Notes: generated from the letters alone by a model not told the origin. Shown: positions 15,420 to 23,208, counted from the stretch's first letter. The stretch: DNA of 36,559 bases from Streptomyces diastatochromogenes (GCA_001418405.1 LIQL01000046.1:1-36559); one strand, 5' to 3'. Numbers and translations: made by a program.

Positions 15420-17000
15420 CTAGGCCGATCCCGTCCGGAACACCGCGACCGTTCCGTTCACCGGATCGACCGCGTACACCTTCGCCGTAGTGTTGTTCGT
15501 GGCCAACGCGCCGAACTGGCGCGGCGTGCCGAGCGGAGCTTGCGTCAGCAGCGTGCCGCCGTCGGCCACCCCGAGGCCGCCCGGTGCGCCGCCGACATTT
15601 TGTTGTGCGACGAAGAGCCTGTTGAATTTTGTCAGCATGGTGAGCTTGTGCGCTTGGTTCCCGGGGGCGGTTGACACTCCGCAGACCGATGCCTGCCCCG
15701 TGACCGTCGTCCCGACGATTCGGTCGATGCGGCCGCCAGCACCGCCGCAGTTCGCTCCACCGTCCAAGTAGACGTAGACCGACCCTGCCGCGGAGCTGTA
15801 GACCGCGGAGTTGGGACCGTAGGGTGTTCCCACCGGGTCGTTGATCGCTGTTGAACTGCCGTCGCCGGAGTTGATGACGATCGTTGTCGCGACGGCCTTC
15901 CACGGGCCTGAAGGATCCGCCGGGTTCGGCATGCACCTCCGGGCAAGGAGGTAGGCCAGGTTGCGGCCGGGGTCGACGGCGATGCTGCCACGAGCGCTGT
16001 TTGCAACGAGGACGTTCCCGGCGTTGGTGCCGCAGGCCGTCTTCGTCGGGAACTGCGCTACGACCTTGGCCTCATGGGTCTGCGACGAGATCGCGAAGAG
16101 GCCGATGCTGGCAGCGGGGGTCGTGCCGCCGCCGACGCCCGCCTTGGCGAGGTACACCGCGTGGTGCACGGTGTCGAAGGAGAAGTCCATGCTGTTGCTT
16201 ACGCCCACGACCCCCGCGGCGGGCAGGGGGATCGGCGTCGCCGACGAGCTGCCGGCCGCGATGTAGGCGACCGCCGAGGTGCTTGCCGTACCGCCGCCGA
16301 CGTAGACGCCGCCGTTCTCGGGAGAGACGGCCAGGCCGGTGACGGTCGTCGTGAAGCCGCTGACGTGGGTCACTTGATTGGCGTCGGTCGTGTTGATGAT
16401 CGCGACGCCGCCCGTCCCCCCGACGTAGACCTGCCCCGTGGCGGAGTTGACCGCGATGCGGGTTGGACTCGACACAGCGCTGGAAACGTCGATCGGCGGA
16501 CCAATCGGGGTGTCGGTCTTGCCGTCGATCACGGTCACGTTGTTGCTGCGGCTGGCCACGACGTACAGGCGATTGGCCTTCTCGTCGACCGCGAGGTCGG
16601 CCGGACTCTCGCCCACCTGGATCGCGTCCGCCGCGCTCTCCGTCGGGGTGGTGGTGTCATGCAGCATGAACGACGACTTCTCGCCTCGACCGCACTTGTT
16701 TTCCGCGCCGACCGCCACCACGTTGTAGACCGGTTCACTGGCCAGCAGCCCGTCGGTTTTCAGATCGTCGACTGTCCCGTAGTGTCCGTGCCGCGCGCAG
16801 TAGGACTCTTCCGCGGTTCGCAGCGTGGACGCATCCGCGGCGACCGCGTTCTTGCGGCCCTTGTCGCCGATGCCCCTGACGGAGAACACCACGATGGCGG
16901 CAAGGATGCCGAGGATCACGATGACCACGAGCAACTCGATGAGCGTGAAGCCGTCTTGGCGTCTGGCGCGCATGGAGAGCAGGCGCTGGTCCGATGTCAT
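15420..17000 (-). CDS. Prepilin with C-terminal beta-propeller domain (modular pilin)
   Basis: Exported pilus-type subunit of 526 residues, far longer than a normal pilin. Residues 1-17 are a hydrophilic leader ending in Gly; the cut site is QDG before FTLIELLVVIVILGILAA, with Glu at mature position 5, a textbook class-III signal. Residues 45-110 resemble the small pilin at 22.8-23.1 kb (DKG...TAEESY, Tyr-Gly). From about residue 125 onward there are about six or seven blades of the YVTN/NHL kind (for example NRLYVVASRSNNVTVID, GQVYVGG, GGVYVGGG, KVYAVDP). Several cysteines could form disulfides. The ATG at 17000 gives a standard leader; an open frame extends to 17126 without support. Second of three genes, 68 bases after the double-excalibur gene. 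Likely a tip or shaft-decorating adhesin. Confidence 0.88.
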   Translation of the reverse strand: MTSDQRLLSMRARRQDGFTLIELLVVIVILGILAAIVVFSVRGIGDKGRKNAVAADASTLRTAEESYCARHGHYGTVDDLKTDGLLASEPVYNVVAVGAENKCGRGEKSSFMLHDTTTPTESAADAIQVGESPADLAVDEKANRLYVVASRSNNVTVIDGKTDTPIGPPIDVSSAVSSPTRIAVNSATGQVYVGGTGGVAIINTTDANQVTHVSGFTTTVTGLAVSPENGGVYVGGGTASTSAVAYIAAGSSSATPIPLPAAGVVGVSNSMDFSFDTVHHAVYLAKAGVGGGTTPAASIGLFAISSQTHEAKVVAQFPTKTACGTNAGNVLVANSARGSIAVDPGRNLAYLLARRCMPNPADPSGPWKAVATTIVINSGDGSSTAINDPVGTPYGPNSAVYSSAAGSVYVYLDGGANCGGAGGRIDRIVGTTVTGQASVCGVSTAPGNQAHKLTMLTKFNRLFVAQQNVGGAPGGLGVADGGTLLTQAPLGTPRQFGALATNNTTAKVYAVDPVNGTVAVFRTGSA

Positions 17001-17068
17001 GGCAGTCGGGGCTTCCTTCAATCGATGGGTCACGTTCAGCCCGAGCGCACGCGCGAGCCCTTGCCGCG

Positions 17069-17713
17069 TCACGGTGTTCCCCGTCGCACGGGCTTGACGT
17101 CCTTGGGTCCCGGTAGGGTCGGGCACGCGATGCCGTTCCCATCGTCGTCAAGGTGATTCGGATCGCCCGGCTCGAAACGCAGGACGGCCTGCGCGTCCGC
17201 TTGGCTGGCGAAGTCCGAACAGTCGTAGGCGTCATTGCCGTAGCGCAGGAAGTAACGAACGTCGAAGGGCCGCTTCGGCTGCGGGCAGAGCGCGCTGCGG
17301 GTGTCGCCAGTACCGCACCTGAAGTGCTGTGCGATGCCGGCAACCGGTTTGGTGTCGCGTGGTTCCGGCAGTCCACGACACGCGACCCCGCCTCCGTCAT
17401 CAAGGTGGTTCGGATCGCTGGGGTTGGCCCGCAGCACTGCCTGGGCATCCGCCTGACTGGCGAAGTTGATGCACTCGAAGGCGTTGCCGTGGATGGCGTA
17501 TTCCTTTGCGTCAAACACCTTGCTGTGCGGGCAGAGCGCGGTGCGCTGGGTGCCCGACGTGCACCACTCGGGGTCGGGTTTCTGGGCTCGGGCGGCTGTG
17601 TCCGACCCACCGCGCACAAGCGCCACAACGACCAGTGCCACCGCAACCACCGCGAGAACCAGCGCACCCCACCTGATCGCGCGTGAGCGCGACAGTCTGC
17701 TCAACTGTGCCAT
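17069..17713 (-). CDS. Membrane-anchored protein with two excalibur domains
   Basis: About 214 residues. A short basic N-terminus is followed by one membrane helix at about 15-34 (WGALVLAVVAVALVVVALV) with the rest outside. Two excalibur domains follow: the first around FECINFASQADAQAVL with a degenerate loop (LDDGGGVAC), the second around YDCSDFASQADAQAVL with a full loop (LDDDGNGIAC). The first has lost two Asp/Asn ligands. Extra Cys pairs precede each domain (WCTSGTQRTALCP, RCGTGDTRSALCP), so the unit is a larger duplicated module. ATG 17713 with AGAGG upstream; first gene of a three-gene unit that includes the propeller pilin. Probable calcium-binding surface protein; exact role unknown. 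Confidence 0.87.
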   Translation of the reverse strand: MAQLSRLSRSRAIRWGALVLAVVAVALVVVALVRGGSDTAARAQKPDPEWCTSGTQRTALCPHSKVFDAKEYAIHGNAFECINFASQADAQAVLRANPSDPNHLDDGGGVACRGLPEPRDTKPVAGIAQHFRCGTGDTRSALCPQPKRPFDVRYFLRYGNDAYDCSDFASQADAQAVLRFEPGDPNHLDDDGNGIACPTLPGPKDVKPVRRGTP

Positions 17714-17755
17714 GACACGCCTCTGCCCATCGTGCTGCCAGCCCCTCCCCTGAGT

Positions 17756-17798
17756 CCTGCAGCGGGCCGACGGGACTCGCCCGTCGGCCCGCTGCAGG
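17756..17798 (-). promoter_or_regulatory. Long perfect hairpin in the leader of the excalibur/propeller-pilin unit
   Basis: Arms of 19 bases (CCTGCAGCGGGCCGACGGG and its exact complement) around a five-base loop. It lies just downstream of the probable promoter at 17811-17839 and about 40 bases upstream of the first start codon, so the transcript should begin with it. It could protect the mRNA 5' end, act as an attenuator, or insulate the divergent gene. Confidence 0.75.
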
Positions 17799-17810
17799 CT
17801 GGACAGGTGC

Positions 17811-17839
17811 ATTACATACACAGCAAGCATGGTTGTCAA
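17811..17839 (-). promoter_or_regulatory. Near-consensus housekeeping promoter for the excalibur/propeller-pilin unit
   Basis: On the minus strand TTGACA (17839-17834) and TGTAAT (17816-17811) are separated by exactly 17 bases; the -10 matches TATAAT at five of six positions. This is unusually good for a streptomycete and sits in a locally AT-rich stretch. Predicted start about 17804, giving a leader of about 90 bases that begins with the hairpin. Confidence 0.7.
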
Positions 17840-18002
17840 TCATTGACTACCGGGCTCCCAAGTGCGCACCATCTAGGCGTGTGAGGCACCGCCATGTCGG
17901 GAAACCAAGCAGATGCCTAGGAGTTCTCAGACATTTGCCTACTCCCACCAGCAGGGTGCCCGGGCGGCAGCAGCCGCCAACCGGATCGACGAGGAGTAGC
18001 AC

Positions 18003-19232
18003 ATGCAACGAAGATCCAAGCGCGCTCGGAACGCTCCGAACTCCGGCTTCACCGTGATGCGCCGGGTTCGCAACGCGTTCGCGGTGGGTGCCCTCGCGAC
18101 GGCGCTGATCGCCGCCGCGACACCAACAGTGTTCGCCGCGACGGGTTCGCAGGTCGGTATCGCGAACAACATGTATCCCGCGGCGAAGGAGATGAAGGGC
18201 GCGATCGAGTCGCTCGGCCCGTTCACGGCGTTCACGGCGAATGCCTCGTCGCAGGTCGGCGGATTCTGGAACAAGCCGGCGATCGACACGTCGACGATGC
18301 GGGGGATCACGTCGGGAAGCCTGCGTCAGCAGCTGAAGAGCGCCGGTCCGTACACCACCTGCGATCCGTCTTCGTCGAACAACTGCGTCAACGGGCCGTT
18401 GCACATCGACGCGTTCCTGTCGGCGGACGAAGCCAACGTGGACGCGGTTATCCCGACCGCGGATGGTGGGACGTGCACGGCCGGCGGGGGCGTCGAGTGC
18501 AACGGCGACATCGTCAGCAAACATCCGGTGGCAGTCGGGCACCTGGCGATCTACAGCTGTAGCGGCAGCTGGGCGGGCTCGACGCACGGCGATGACCCGT
18601 CCAACGCCGGGAGTCCGCCGCTGGCGTTTGGCGCGGACGCCAATGGCAGCGGCAACGGCAAGTCGCAGTCGCCTCGGTGTGATGCGTCGCCGATCGCCGG
18701 CGGCGCGCCCACGACGATCCCGGGGGTGGTGAGCTGGCTTGCGACGAGTGGGCACCGGATCTCGGTCGCCGACCCGGCTTCCGCGCCGTTCGGTGCGGCG
18801 TCCAAGCAGGCGTTGATACAGAACGGGTTCTCGTGGGTCGCCAGCGGGGCGGGTCAGAACGTGTTCACCGGAAGCGCGTGCGACAGCGCGGGTGCGGCGT
18901 GCAAGGTGCGCCTGGAATCAGGGATCAGCCAGGTGCGTGGCGCGGTGACGGCGAATGCCGGCGGGAACACCCAGCTGGGTCTCGTCGCGAAGTCGAACGT
19001 CGTGCAGGTGAGTTGGACGTCGAGTTCGCTGAGCAGCACCACGGGCAATGATCCCAACACGTGGACCGACGTCGATCCGAGCGCGTACTCCGACTACGGA
19101 GACATCCAGCAGTTCGGCGTCGCCCTGAACGGCGGCAACGCCGGCGCAGCGGCCGCCTGGGGGAACCTGTTCAACACCAAGTGGGACAACGACGCCACCA
19201 TCCAGAAGACCCTGGCCGCCTACGGCTACTAG
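18003..19232 (+). CDS. Secreted ModA-like periplasmic-binding-fold protein
   Basis: Secreted protein of 409 residues. The N-terminus is long and basic, then a hydrophobic core ends at VFA (cut after about residue 45). The stretch ISVADPASAPFGAASKQAL (about 258-276) matches the family motif of molybdate-type receptors (A-x-P-x-x-A-P-Y/F-G-x-A), and GNTQLGLVAKSNV matches the later conserved block, so a type-II binding fold is likely. It has no lipobox and no adjacent ABC transporter, which argues against ordinary uptake. Four to five cysteine pairs suggest disulfides (CDPSSSNNC, CTAGGGVEC). The ATG at 18003 has GAGGAG seven bases upstream. Divergent from the propeller-pilin unit. Possibly an exported adhesin or ligand binder that works with the pilus. 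Confidence 0.75.
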   Translation: MQRRSKRARNAPNSGFTVMRRVRNAFAVGALATALIAAATPTVFAATGSQVGIANNMYPAAKEMKGAIESLGPFTAFTANASSQVGGFWNKPAIDTSTMRGITSGSLRQQLKSAGPYTTCDPSSSNNCVNGPLHIDAFLSADEANVDAVIPTADGGTCTAGGGVECNGDIVSKHPVAVGHLAIYSCSGSWAGSTHGDDPSNAGSPPLAFGADANGSGNGKSQSPRCDASPIAGGAPTTIPGVVSWLATSGHRISVADPASAPFGAASKQALIQNGFSWVASGAGQNVFTGSACDSAGAACKVRLESGISQVRGAVTANAGGNTQLGLVAKSNVVQVSWTSSSLSSTTGNDPNTWTDVDPSAYSDYGDIQQFGVALNGGNAGAAAAWGNLFNTKWDNDATIQKTLAAYGY

Positions 19233-19254
19233 GCGATCCGGAGCACTGGGCAAC

Positions 19255-19293
19255 GGACCGTCGGCCAGGCACCACATCGCCCGCCGACGGTCC
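19255..19293 (+). terminator. Hairpin terminator after the ModA-like gene
   Basis: Perfect 11-base arms GGACCGTCGGC and GCCGACGGTCC with a 17-base loop, 22 bases past the stop codon. Confidence 0.6.
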
Positions 19294-19316
19294 CGGCTCG
19301 CCGATCCTCGTCGGTG

Positions 19317-19342
19317 GTCCCGCTGCCCGTCGGCAGCGGGAC
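19317..19342 (+). terminator. Second tandem hairpin before the FG-GAP gene
   Basis: Perfect 11-base arms GTCCCGCTGCC and GGCAGCGGGAC with a four-base loop. Together with the preceding hairpin it separates the ModA-like gene from the FG-GAP gene. Confidence 0.65.
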
Positions 19343-19397
19343 TGCCGAAGTGCGTTACCGACTCTCGTTCACCAGGCCCTGAGGAGGGTCCCCACCC

Positions 19398-20393
19398 ATG
19401 AGCAGATCACCACATCGGCACCTCACGCCGGACGGCCGCCCGGTTGCGGTCACGCGCGGTCGGCCAGGCCGCGTTCCGACGCTCGTCTTCGCGGTGGCGA
19501 CCGTCGTACTGGTCAGCAGCCCCGCCTCGGCGTCCGTCGCCGACACGACCAGCTTCGGTACCGCGGTGAACCTCGACGACAACGGCCGCGGCAGCTCCGC
19601 CGTCGCGATCGGCGATCTCAACAACGACGGAACACCGGACCTCGTGACGGCGATCCGCGGCGAGGGCCTCGGCGTGTTCCTCGGCTCGGGCGGCGGCAGC
19701 TTCGGCGCTGTGACGAAGTACGCGGCGCCGCGCACCGCGTCGAGCAGCTTCCTCCGCTCGGCAGTGATCCGCGACGTCAACGGCGACGGCCGCATGGACG
19801 TCATCAGCCAGGACTCGCGCGGCAACGTCGCGCTGGTCTGGCTCGGCGACGGCTCTGGCGCTCTCGGCTCCGGAACGGCGGTGCAACTCAACCCGCGACC
19901 CGGGTGTGACACCACGGGCGACAACCCGTGTGTCGCGCGCTTCCCGACTGACGTCGCCGTGGGCGACTTCGACGAGGACGGCAAGCCGGACGCCGTCATC
20001 GTGGCGCCCGGCTCGCCGGGGCGCGTCGCTGTCCTGCTCGGCGATGGCGCGGGCGGGTTCGGCACCGCGAGCGTCCTGTCGGCGGGGGCGAACCTCAACT
20101 CCGCTTCGGTGTCGGACCTGAATGGCGATGGCCACGCCGACCTGGTCGTTTCCAGCGCCAATTCGGACGAGGTCGTGGTGCTTGAGGGCGACGGCACTGG
20201 TGCGTTCGGCAGTCCGCTTGCCTTCGGGCTCAACGGCGGGAGCAACCCGCAGGCCACAGCGACAGCCGACCTCGACGGCGACGGGCGTCCCGATGTCGCC
20301 ACGGCCAACAGCAACAGCTCGGCGACGTTCGTCAAGGACGCGTCGGTGCTGCTCAACACGACGAACCGGCCGCCGACGGCCGCCAACGAGTAG
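19398..20393 (+). CDS. Secreted FG-GAP/VCBS repeat protein, C-terminus lost
   Basis: Exported protein of 331 residues. Signal peptide ends near residue 46 (SSPASAS). Five FG-GAP repeats carry calcium loops of the form D-x-N/D-x-D-G: DLNNDGTPD, DVNGDGRMD, DFDEDGKPD, DLNGDGHAD and DLDGDGRPD. Such repeats build the integrin-alpha type beta-propeller. Repeats are evenly spaced except for a longer stretch with a Cys pair (GCDTTGDNPC). The frame ends at TAG 20391 right where an Ig-like domain would begin (PPTAANE), and clear Ig-like sequence continues downstream (see the remnant). GAGG lies 10-15 bases before the ATG at 19398. Probably an adhesin or matrix binder; the shortened form may still fold as a propeller. 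Confidence 0.82.
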   Translation: MSRSPHRHLTPDGRPVAVTRGRPGRVPTLVFAVATVVLVSSPASASVADTTSFGTAVNLDDNGRGSSAVAIGDLNNDGTPDLVTAIRGEGLGVFLGSGGGSFGAVTKYAAPRTASSSFLRSAVIRDVNGDGRMDVISQDSRGNVALVWLGDGSGALGSGTAVQLNPRPGCDTTGDNPCVARFPTDVAVGDFDEDGKPDAVIVAPGSPGRVAVLLGDGAGGFGTASVLSAGANLNSASVSDLNGDGHADLVVSSANSDEVVVLEGDGTGAFGSPLAFGLNGGSNPQATATADLDGDGRPDVATANSNSSATFVKDASVLLNTTNRPPTAANE

Positions 20394-20760
20394 TACGGCC
20401 GCGTCGGGGCGGACACCCCGCTCGTCGTCGGCGCTCGTTGGGTCCTCGGCAACGATACGGATGCCTACGGCAACACGCTGACGACGTCGGTCGTGACCGG
20501 GCCGACGCACGGCATCCGCACCTCAACCCTGACGGCTCGTTCAGCTACCAGCCCGGCAGCGCCTGCGTCGGAAGCGACAGCTTCACGTACAAGGCAACGG
20601 ACGGCACGGACGACTCGCACGTCGCGGCCGTGACGATCAGCGTCTCAGCCGGCTGTCACGGTCTCGCGCCACGATCATCGGCGACGGGGCTGTGAACGGT
20701 ACGAGCGGCGCGGACGCGATCGTGACCGGCGGCTCCTGCGAGGCCGTCGTCGAGGTGCCG
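20394..20760 (+). pseudogene. Remnant of the lost C-terminal Ig-like and RTX-like part of the FG-GAP protein
   Basis: Directly after the stop, the same frame reads ADTPLVVGARWVLGNDTD and GPTHG, the first half of a cadherin/VCBS-type Ig domain. The second half, LNPDGSFSYQPG and GSDSFTYKATDGTDDS, is in the next frame, so a frameshift lies near 20515. A third frame then gives NGTSGADAIVTGG, reminiscent of RTX calcium repeats. Thus one stop and two frameshifts separate about 120 codons from the intact gene. A sequencing error cannot explain all three easily. Confidence 0.75.
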
Positions 20761-20811
20761 TGGCCGACGAGCCGTTTGCGGCGGCTGCCCATGAGTGGCC
20801 GACGTGCGTCG

Positions 20812-20849
20812 CGGGATCGGCGATCGCGACGGTGCAATCGCCGATCCCG
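20812..20849. terminator. Hairpin between the FG-GAP remnant and padR
   Basis: Arms GGGATCGGCGAT and ATCGCCGATCCC, 12 perfect bases plus one flanking C-G pair, with a 12-base loop. It lies between converging transcripts. Confidence 0.6.
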
Positions 20850-20911
20850 TCTCGCTGGCAGGCGCGCGGCGGCGACGTGGATGCCCAGGGGAGGATGCCA
20901 CGAGCGTGACG

Positions 20912-21460
20912 TCAACCGGTCTTGACTGCTGGTCGCGTCGAATCGACGGCGACGGCGTCGAGGAACCGGCGCGCGGCGCGGACGTGTTCCAGCCGCCAGG
21001 CGTAGATCGCGCGAGTGAGGTAGTTGCCGGCGTTCTCCTTGGCGGCCAGCGACTCCTCGATCTCGTCGATGACGACCCGCTGACGCTCGACCAGGCGAGC
21101 CGGGCTGGCGTCGCGACGATGGAGCAGCAGAAGCTTGCTCGTGAGCTCGGCGCGGACGTCGAACAGCTGGACCACGGGTTCGCTGAGCCATCGGCTGACC
21201 GCCATCTTCGCCGAGCGGGTGGCGGCGTAGATCATGCGCTGTGGTCCGCGATTGCCTTCCTCGGCGCCGACCGGCGTGATCAGTTCGCGCTCGACCAACC
21301 GCGTGATCGAGCGGTAGACCATGGGGCGCGAGATATACCAGAACTCACCGATTTCTGCGCCCTCCGCGGTGAGGGCTGCGATGGCGAAGCCGTGGCTGGG
21401 GCGTTCAGCAATGAGTGCGAGCACGATCCACTCGGCGAGTGGCAGATCAGGTTTTCCCAT
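20912..21460 (-). CDS. PadR-family transcriptional regulator
   Basis: Winged-helix repressor of 182 residues. The N-terminal domain begins LAEWIVLALIAERPSHGFAIA and contains the wing region ITPVGAEEGNRGPQRMIYAAT; the C-terminal part is the helical dimerisation domain (VRAELTSKLLLLHRRD...). The start is ATG 21460, where the domain begins; no Shine-Dalgarno is visible and TACCCT lies seven bases before the ATG, so the message may be leaderless. Upstream frames to 21754 are shadows. It lies between the FG-GAP gene and the prepilin peptidase and may control the surrounding surface genes; targets are not shown by the sequence. Confidence 0.9.
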   Translation of the reverse strand: MGKPDLPLAEWIVLALIAERPSHGFAIAALTAEGAEIGEFWYISRPMVYRSITRLVERELITPVGAEEGNRGPQRMIYAATRSAKMAVSRWLSEPVVQLFDVRAELTSKLLLLHRRDASPARLVERQRVVIDEIEESLAAKENAGNYLTRAIYAWRLEHVRAARRFLDAVAVDSTRPAVKTG

Positions 21461-21500
21461 GGTAACTAGGGTAGGGGGTTGTCGGTGCTGTTCGCGATGT

Positions 21501-21568
21501 GGACCGATCCTGGCGCCGAAAAGGCTGAAACAGGGGCCAAATCCCAGGGGAACGGACCGATCGGTCCG
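21501..21568. promoter_or_regulatory. Repeated GGACCGATC sites upstream of padR
   Basis: A perfect 16-base palindrome CGGACCGATCGGTCCG lies at 21553-21568, and a half-matching copy (GGACCGATCC) at 21501-21510. Both are within 110 bases upstream of the padR start. The form suits a TetR-like or PadR dimer; the protein that binds is unknown. Confidence 0.45.
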
Positions 21569-21707
21569 GCAGGCGCTCGTGCGAGGGAACAGTCTGCGAT
21601 GCCCATACGGGTCGCGGCGCCGCGGGCTCCGAGGCCCGGTTGCCGGGTGTCGGGTGTCGGTTGTCGGCAACCGGCGCGCGACTGGCGTATGGCCCGGGTG
21701 GTGATGG

Positions 21708-22526
21708 TCAGCGGCGGACCGTCGTGAGCGGCGCACCCGTCGCGTACAGGTCACTCACGTTCTCGTACCAGTGGATGACAGGCGCGCCGACGAGGATGGC
21801 GGCGATGGCGCCTGCGGCGAGGAACGCACCGAAGGGGAGGCGGGTGTGGCGGGTCGCTCGCCCCGCCGCCATGAGCGCGATGCCCACCAGCAACCCGGCG
21901 GCGCTGCCGGCCAGCAGCGCGAAGACGAGATGCCACGGACCGAGCCAGCCCAGCCCGGTGCCGAGCAAGCCGGCCAGGCGCACGTCGCCGAATCCGAGCC
22001 AGGCCGGCCGCACCCAGTGCAGGGCGAAGAAAACAGCGAAGGCGCCCACTCCGCATGCCGCGGTCACGCCGAGCCGATGCCACTGGCCGGTGGCCGCCGC
22101 GGCCGCGAGCAGACAGACGGCGGTGAGCCCGAGAGTCGGGTAGATCAGCCGCCGAGGAAGCAGGAACTGTTCGGCGTCGCAGGCGGCCAGGGCCAACAGT
22201 CCGGCGGTGAAGACCAGTTCGGCCGGTAGCACTTCCGACCAGCCGAAGCGCAGCGCCTCGGCGAGGAACAGGATCGCGGTGAGCGCTTCCATGAGCGGGT
22301 AGCGCGCGGGGATGGGAACCCGGCAGGCGCGACAGCGCCGGCCCAGCAGGAGCCAGGACACGATGGGGATGTTGTCCCGGGCCGCTATCGGCGTGGCGCA
22401 TCGCGGGCAAGCGGAGCGGGGCCGCACGACCGAGCGGCCGGCTGGCACCCGGGAGGCGGCGACGTTGAGGAACGACCCCACCGCGAGCCCCAGCAGACCG
22501 ATAATCACGACAAATGTGGGTGACAT
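21708..22526 (-). CDS. pilD: Prepilin peptidase (type IV leader peptidase, PilD/GspO family)
   Basis: Membrane aspartyl protease of about 272 residues that cuts class-III leaders after Gly and, in many members, methylates the new N-terminus. The N-terminal cytoplasmic domain has two Cys pairs, CPRC and CRAC, as in full-length bacterial PilD. The catalytic aspartates are in ALAACDAEQFLLPRR and GFGDVRLAGLLG (the GxGD motif). Eight or so membrane helices are seen. ATG 22526 starts at the first membrane helix (TFVVIIGLLGLAVGSFLN) and is the standard start; no strong ribosome site is visible. It lies between the pilin gene and padR and should process all prepilins in this window. Confidence 0.93.
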   Translation of the reverse strand: MSPTFVVIIGLLGLAVGSFLNVAASRVPAGRSVVRPRSACPRCATPIAARDNIPIVSWLLLGRRCRACRVPIPARYPLMEALTAILFLAEALRFGWSEVLPAELVFTAGLLALAACDAEQFLLPRRLIYPTLGLTAVCLLAAAAATGQWHRLGVTAACGVGAFAVFFALHWVRPAWLGFGDVRLAGLLGTGLGWLGPWHLVFALLAGSAAGLLVGIALMAAGRATRHTRLPFGAFLAAGAIAAILVGAPVIHWYENVSDLYATGAPLTTVRR

Positions 22527-22770
22527 GGGCGCAATGGTGCCGTACCCCGCGCGCCAGTCGCTACCGGCACCATGCAAGTGATCCAGACCAACACTCAAGA
22601 CCTCCACGACCCCCGCCGCGACCGACCTCACCATCCGCAACGTGGTTCAGGCCCAGGGCAATTCAGGCGATGCCGCAGGCCGCCGCCGGGCGCGGTTCAC
22701 CAGGTGGCGCTTCCGATGCCACCTGGCCAACTCGACCGTCCGACAACCGTCGGCCGGCGAAGCCCCCTTG

Positions 22771-23145
22771 TCACTTGCAGGGGTTCGGCGTGACGTCGGT
22801 CCTCGGCTCGATGTCGTACTTGGCGCCGTCCAGGGTGACGTCGTACCAGTCGGAAGCGTTCGACAGGAACCCGCCGCCCACCAGGTCGGCCATCTTGCCG
22901 TACGCGCCGCGACCGCCGCTGGCGAAGTACGCCTCTTCCGCAGTCTGGATCGTGGACTTGTCGGTCTTGCACGCCGACTCCTGGCCCTTGTCGTTGATGC
23001 CGCGGACGGAGAAGACGACGATGGCGGACAGGATGCCGAGGATCACGATGACCACGAGAAGCTCGATGAGCGTGAAGCCGGCTTCCGTCGTCTCGTCCAG
23101 TGCACGCGTTCGCTGGCGCAACTTGCCTTGCAGGTAAGTGAACAT
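22771..23145 (-). CDS. pilA: Type IV pilin, probable major subunit
   Basis: Small pilin of 124 residues. The leader is 23 residues long and ends EAG; the mature protein begins FTLIELLVVIVILGILSA with Glu5, then DKGQESACKTDKSTIQTAEEAYF and a short C-terminal domain. The two cysteines (SACK near mature 36 and NPCK at the extreme end) would form the disulfide loop typical of pilins. GGAGAG precedes ATG 23145. The gene is divergent from pilB with a 196-base shared promoter region, which lets the subunit be expressed at a higher level than the machine. The sequence is close in its first 60 residues to the propeller pilin at 15.4-17.0 kb. Confidence 0.93.
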   Translation of the reverse strand: MFTYLQGKLRQRTRALDETTEAGFTLIELLVVIVILGILSAIVVFSVRGINDKGQESACKTDKSTIQTAEEAYFASGGRGAYGKMADLVGGGFLSNASDWYDVTLDGAKYDIEPRTDVTPNPCK

Positions 23146-23196
23146 CTCTCTCCATCTACGGCGACCGGTGCAAGCAAATCGAGGGATAGTAACTGC

Positions 23197-23208
23197 CTGA
23201 TTAATCAG
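23197..23208. promoter_or_regulatory. Palindrome CTGATTAATCAG in the pilA-pilB region
   Basis: Perfect 12-base, AT-rich palindrome about 52 bases upstream of the pilA start. A near copy, CTGACTAATCA, lies at 23312-23322 next to pilB. The pair frames the divergent promoters and could be sites for one shared regulator. Confidence 0.55.

Noticed and set aside
17843..17876. Plus-strand promoter TTGACT for the ModA-like gene
   Set aside because: No acceptable -10 box at 16-18 bases distance; left uncalled.
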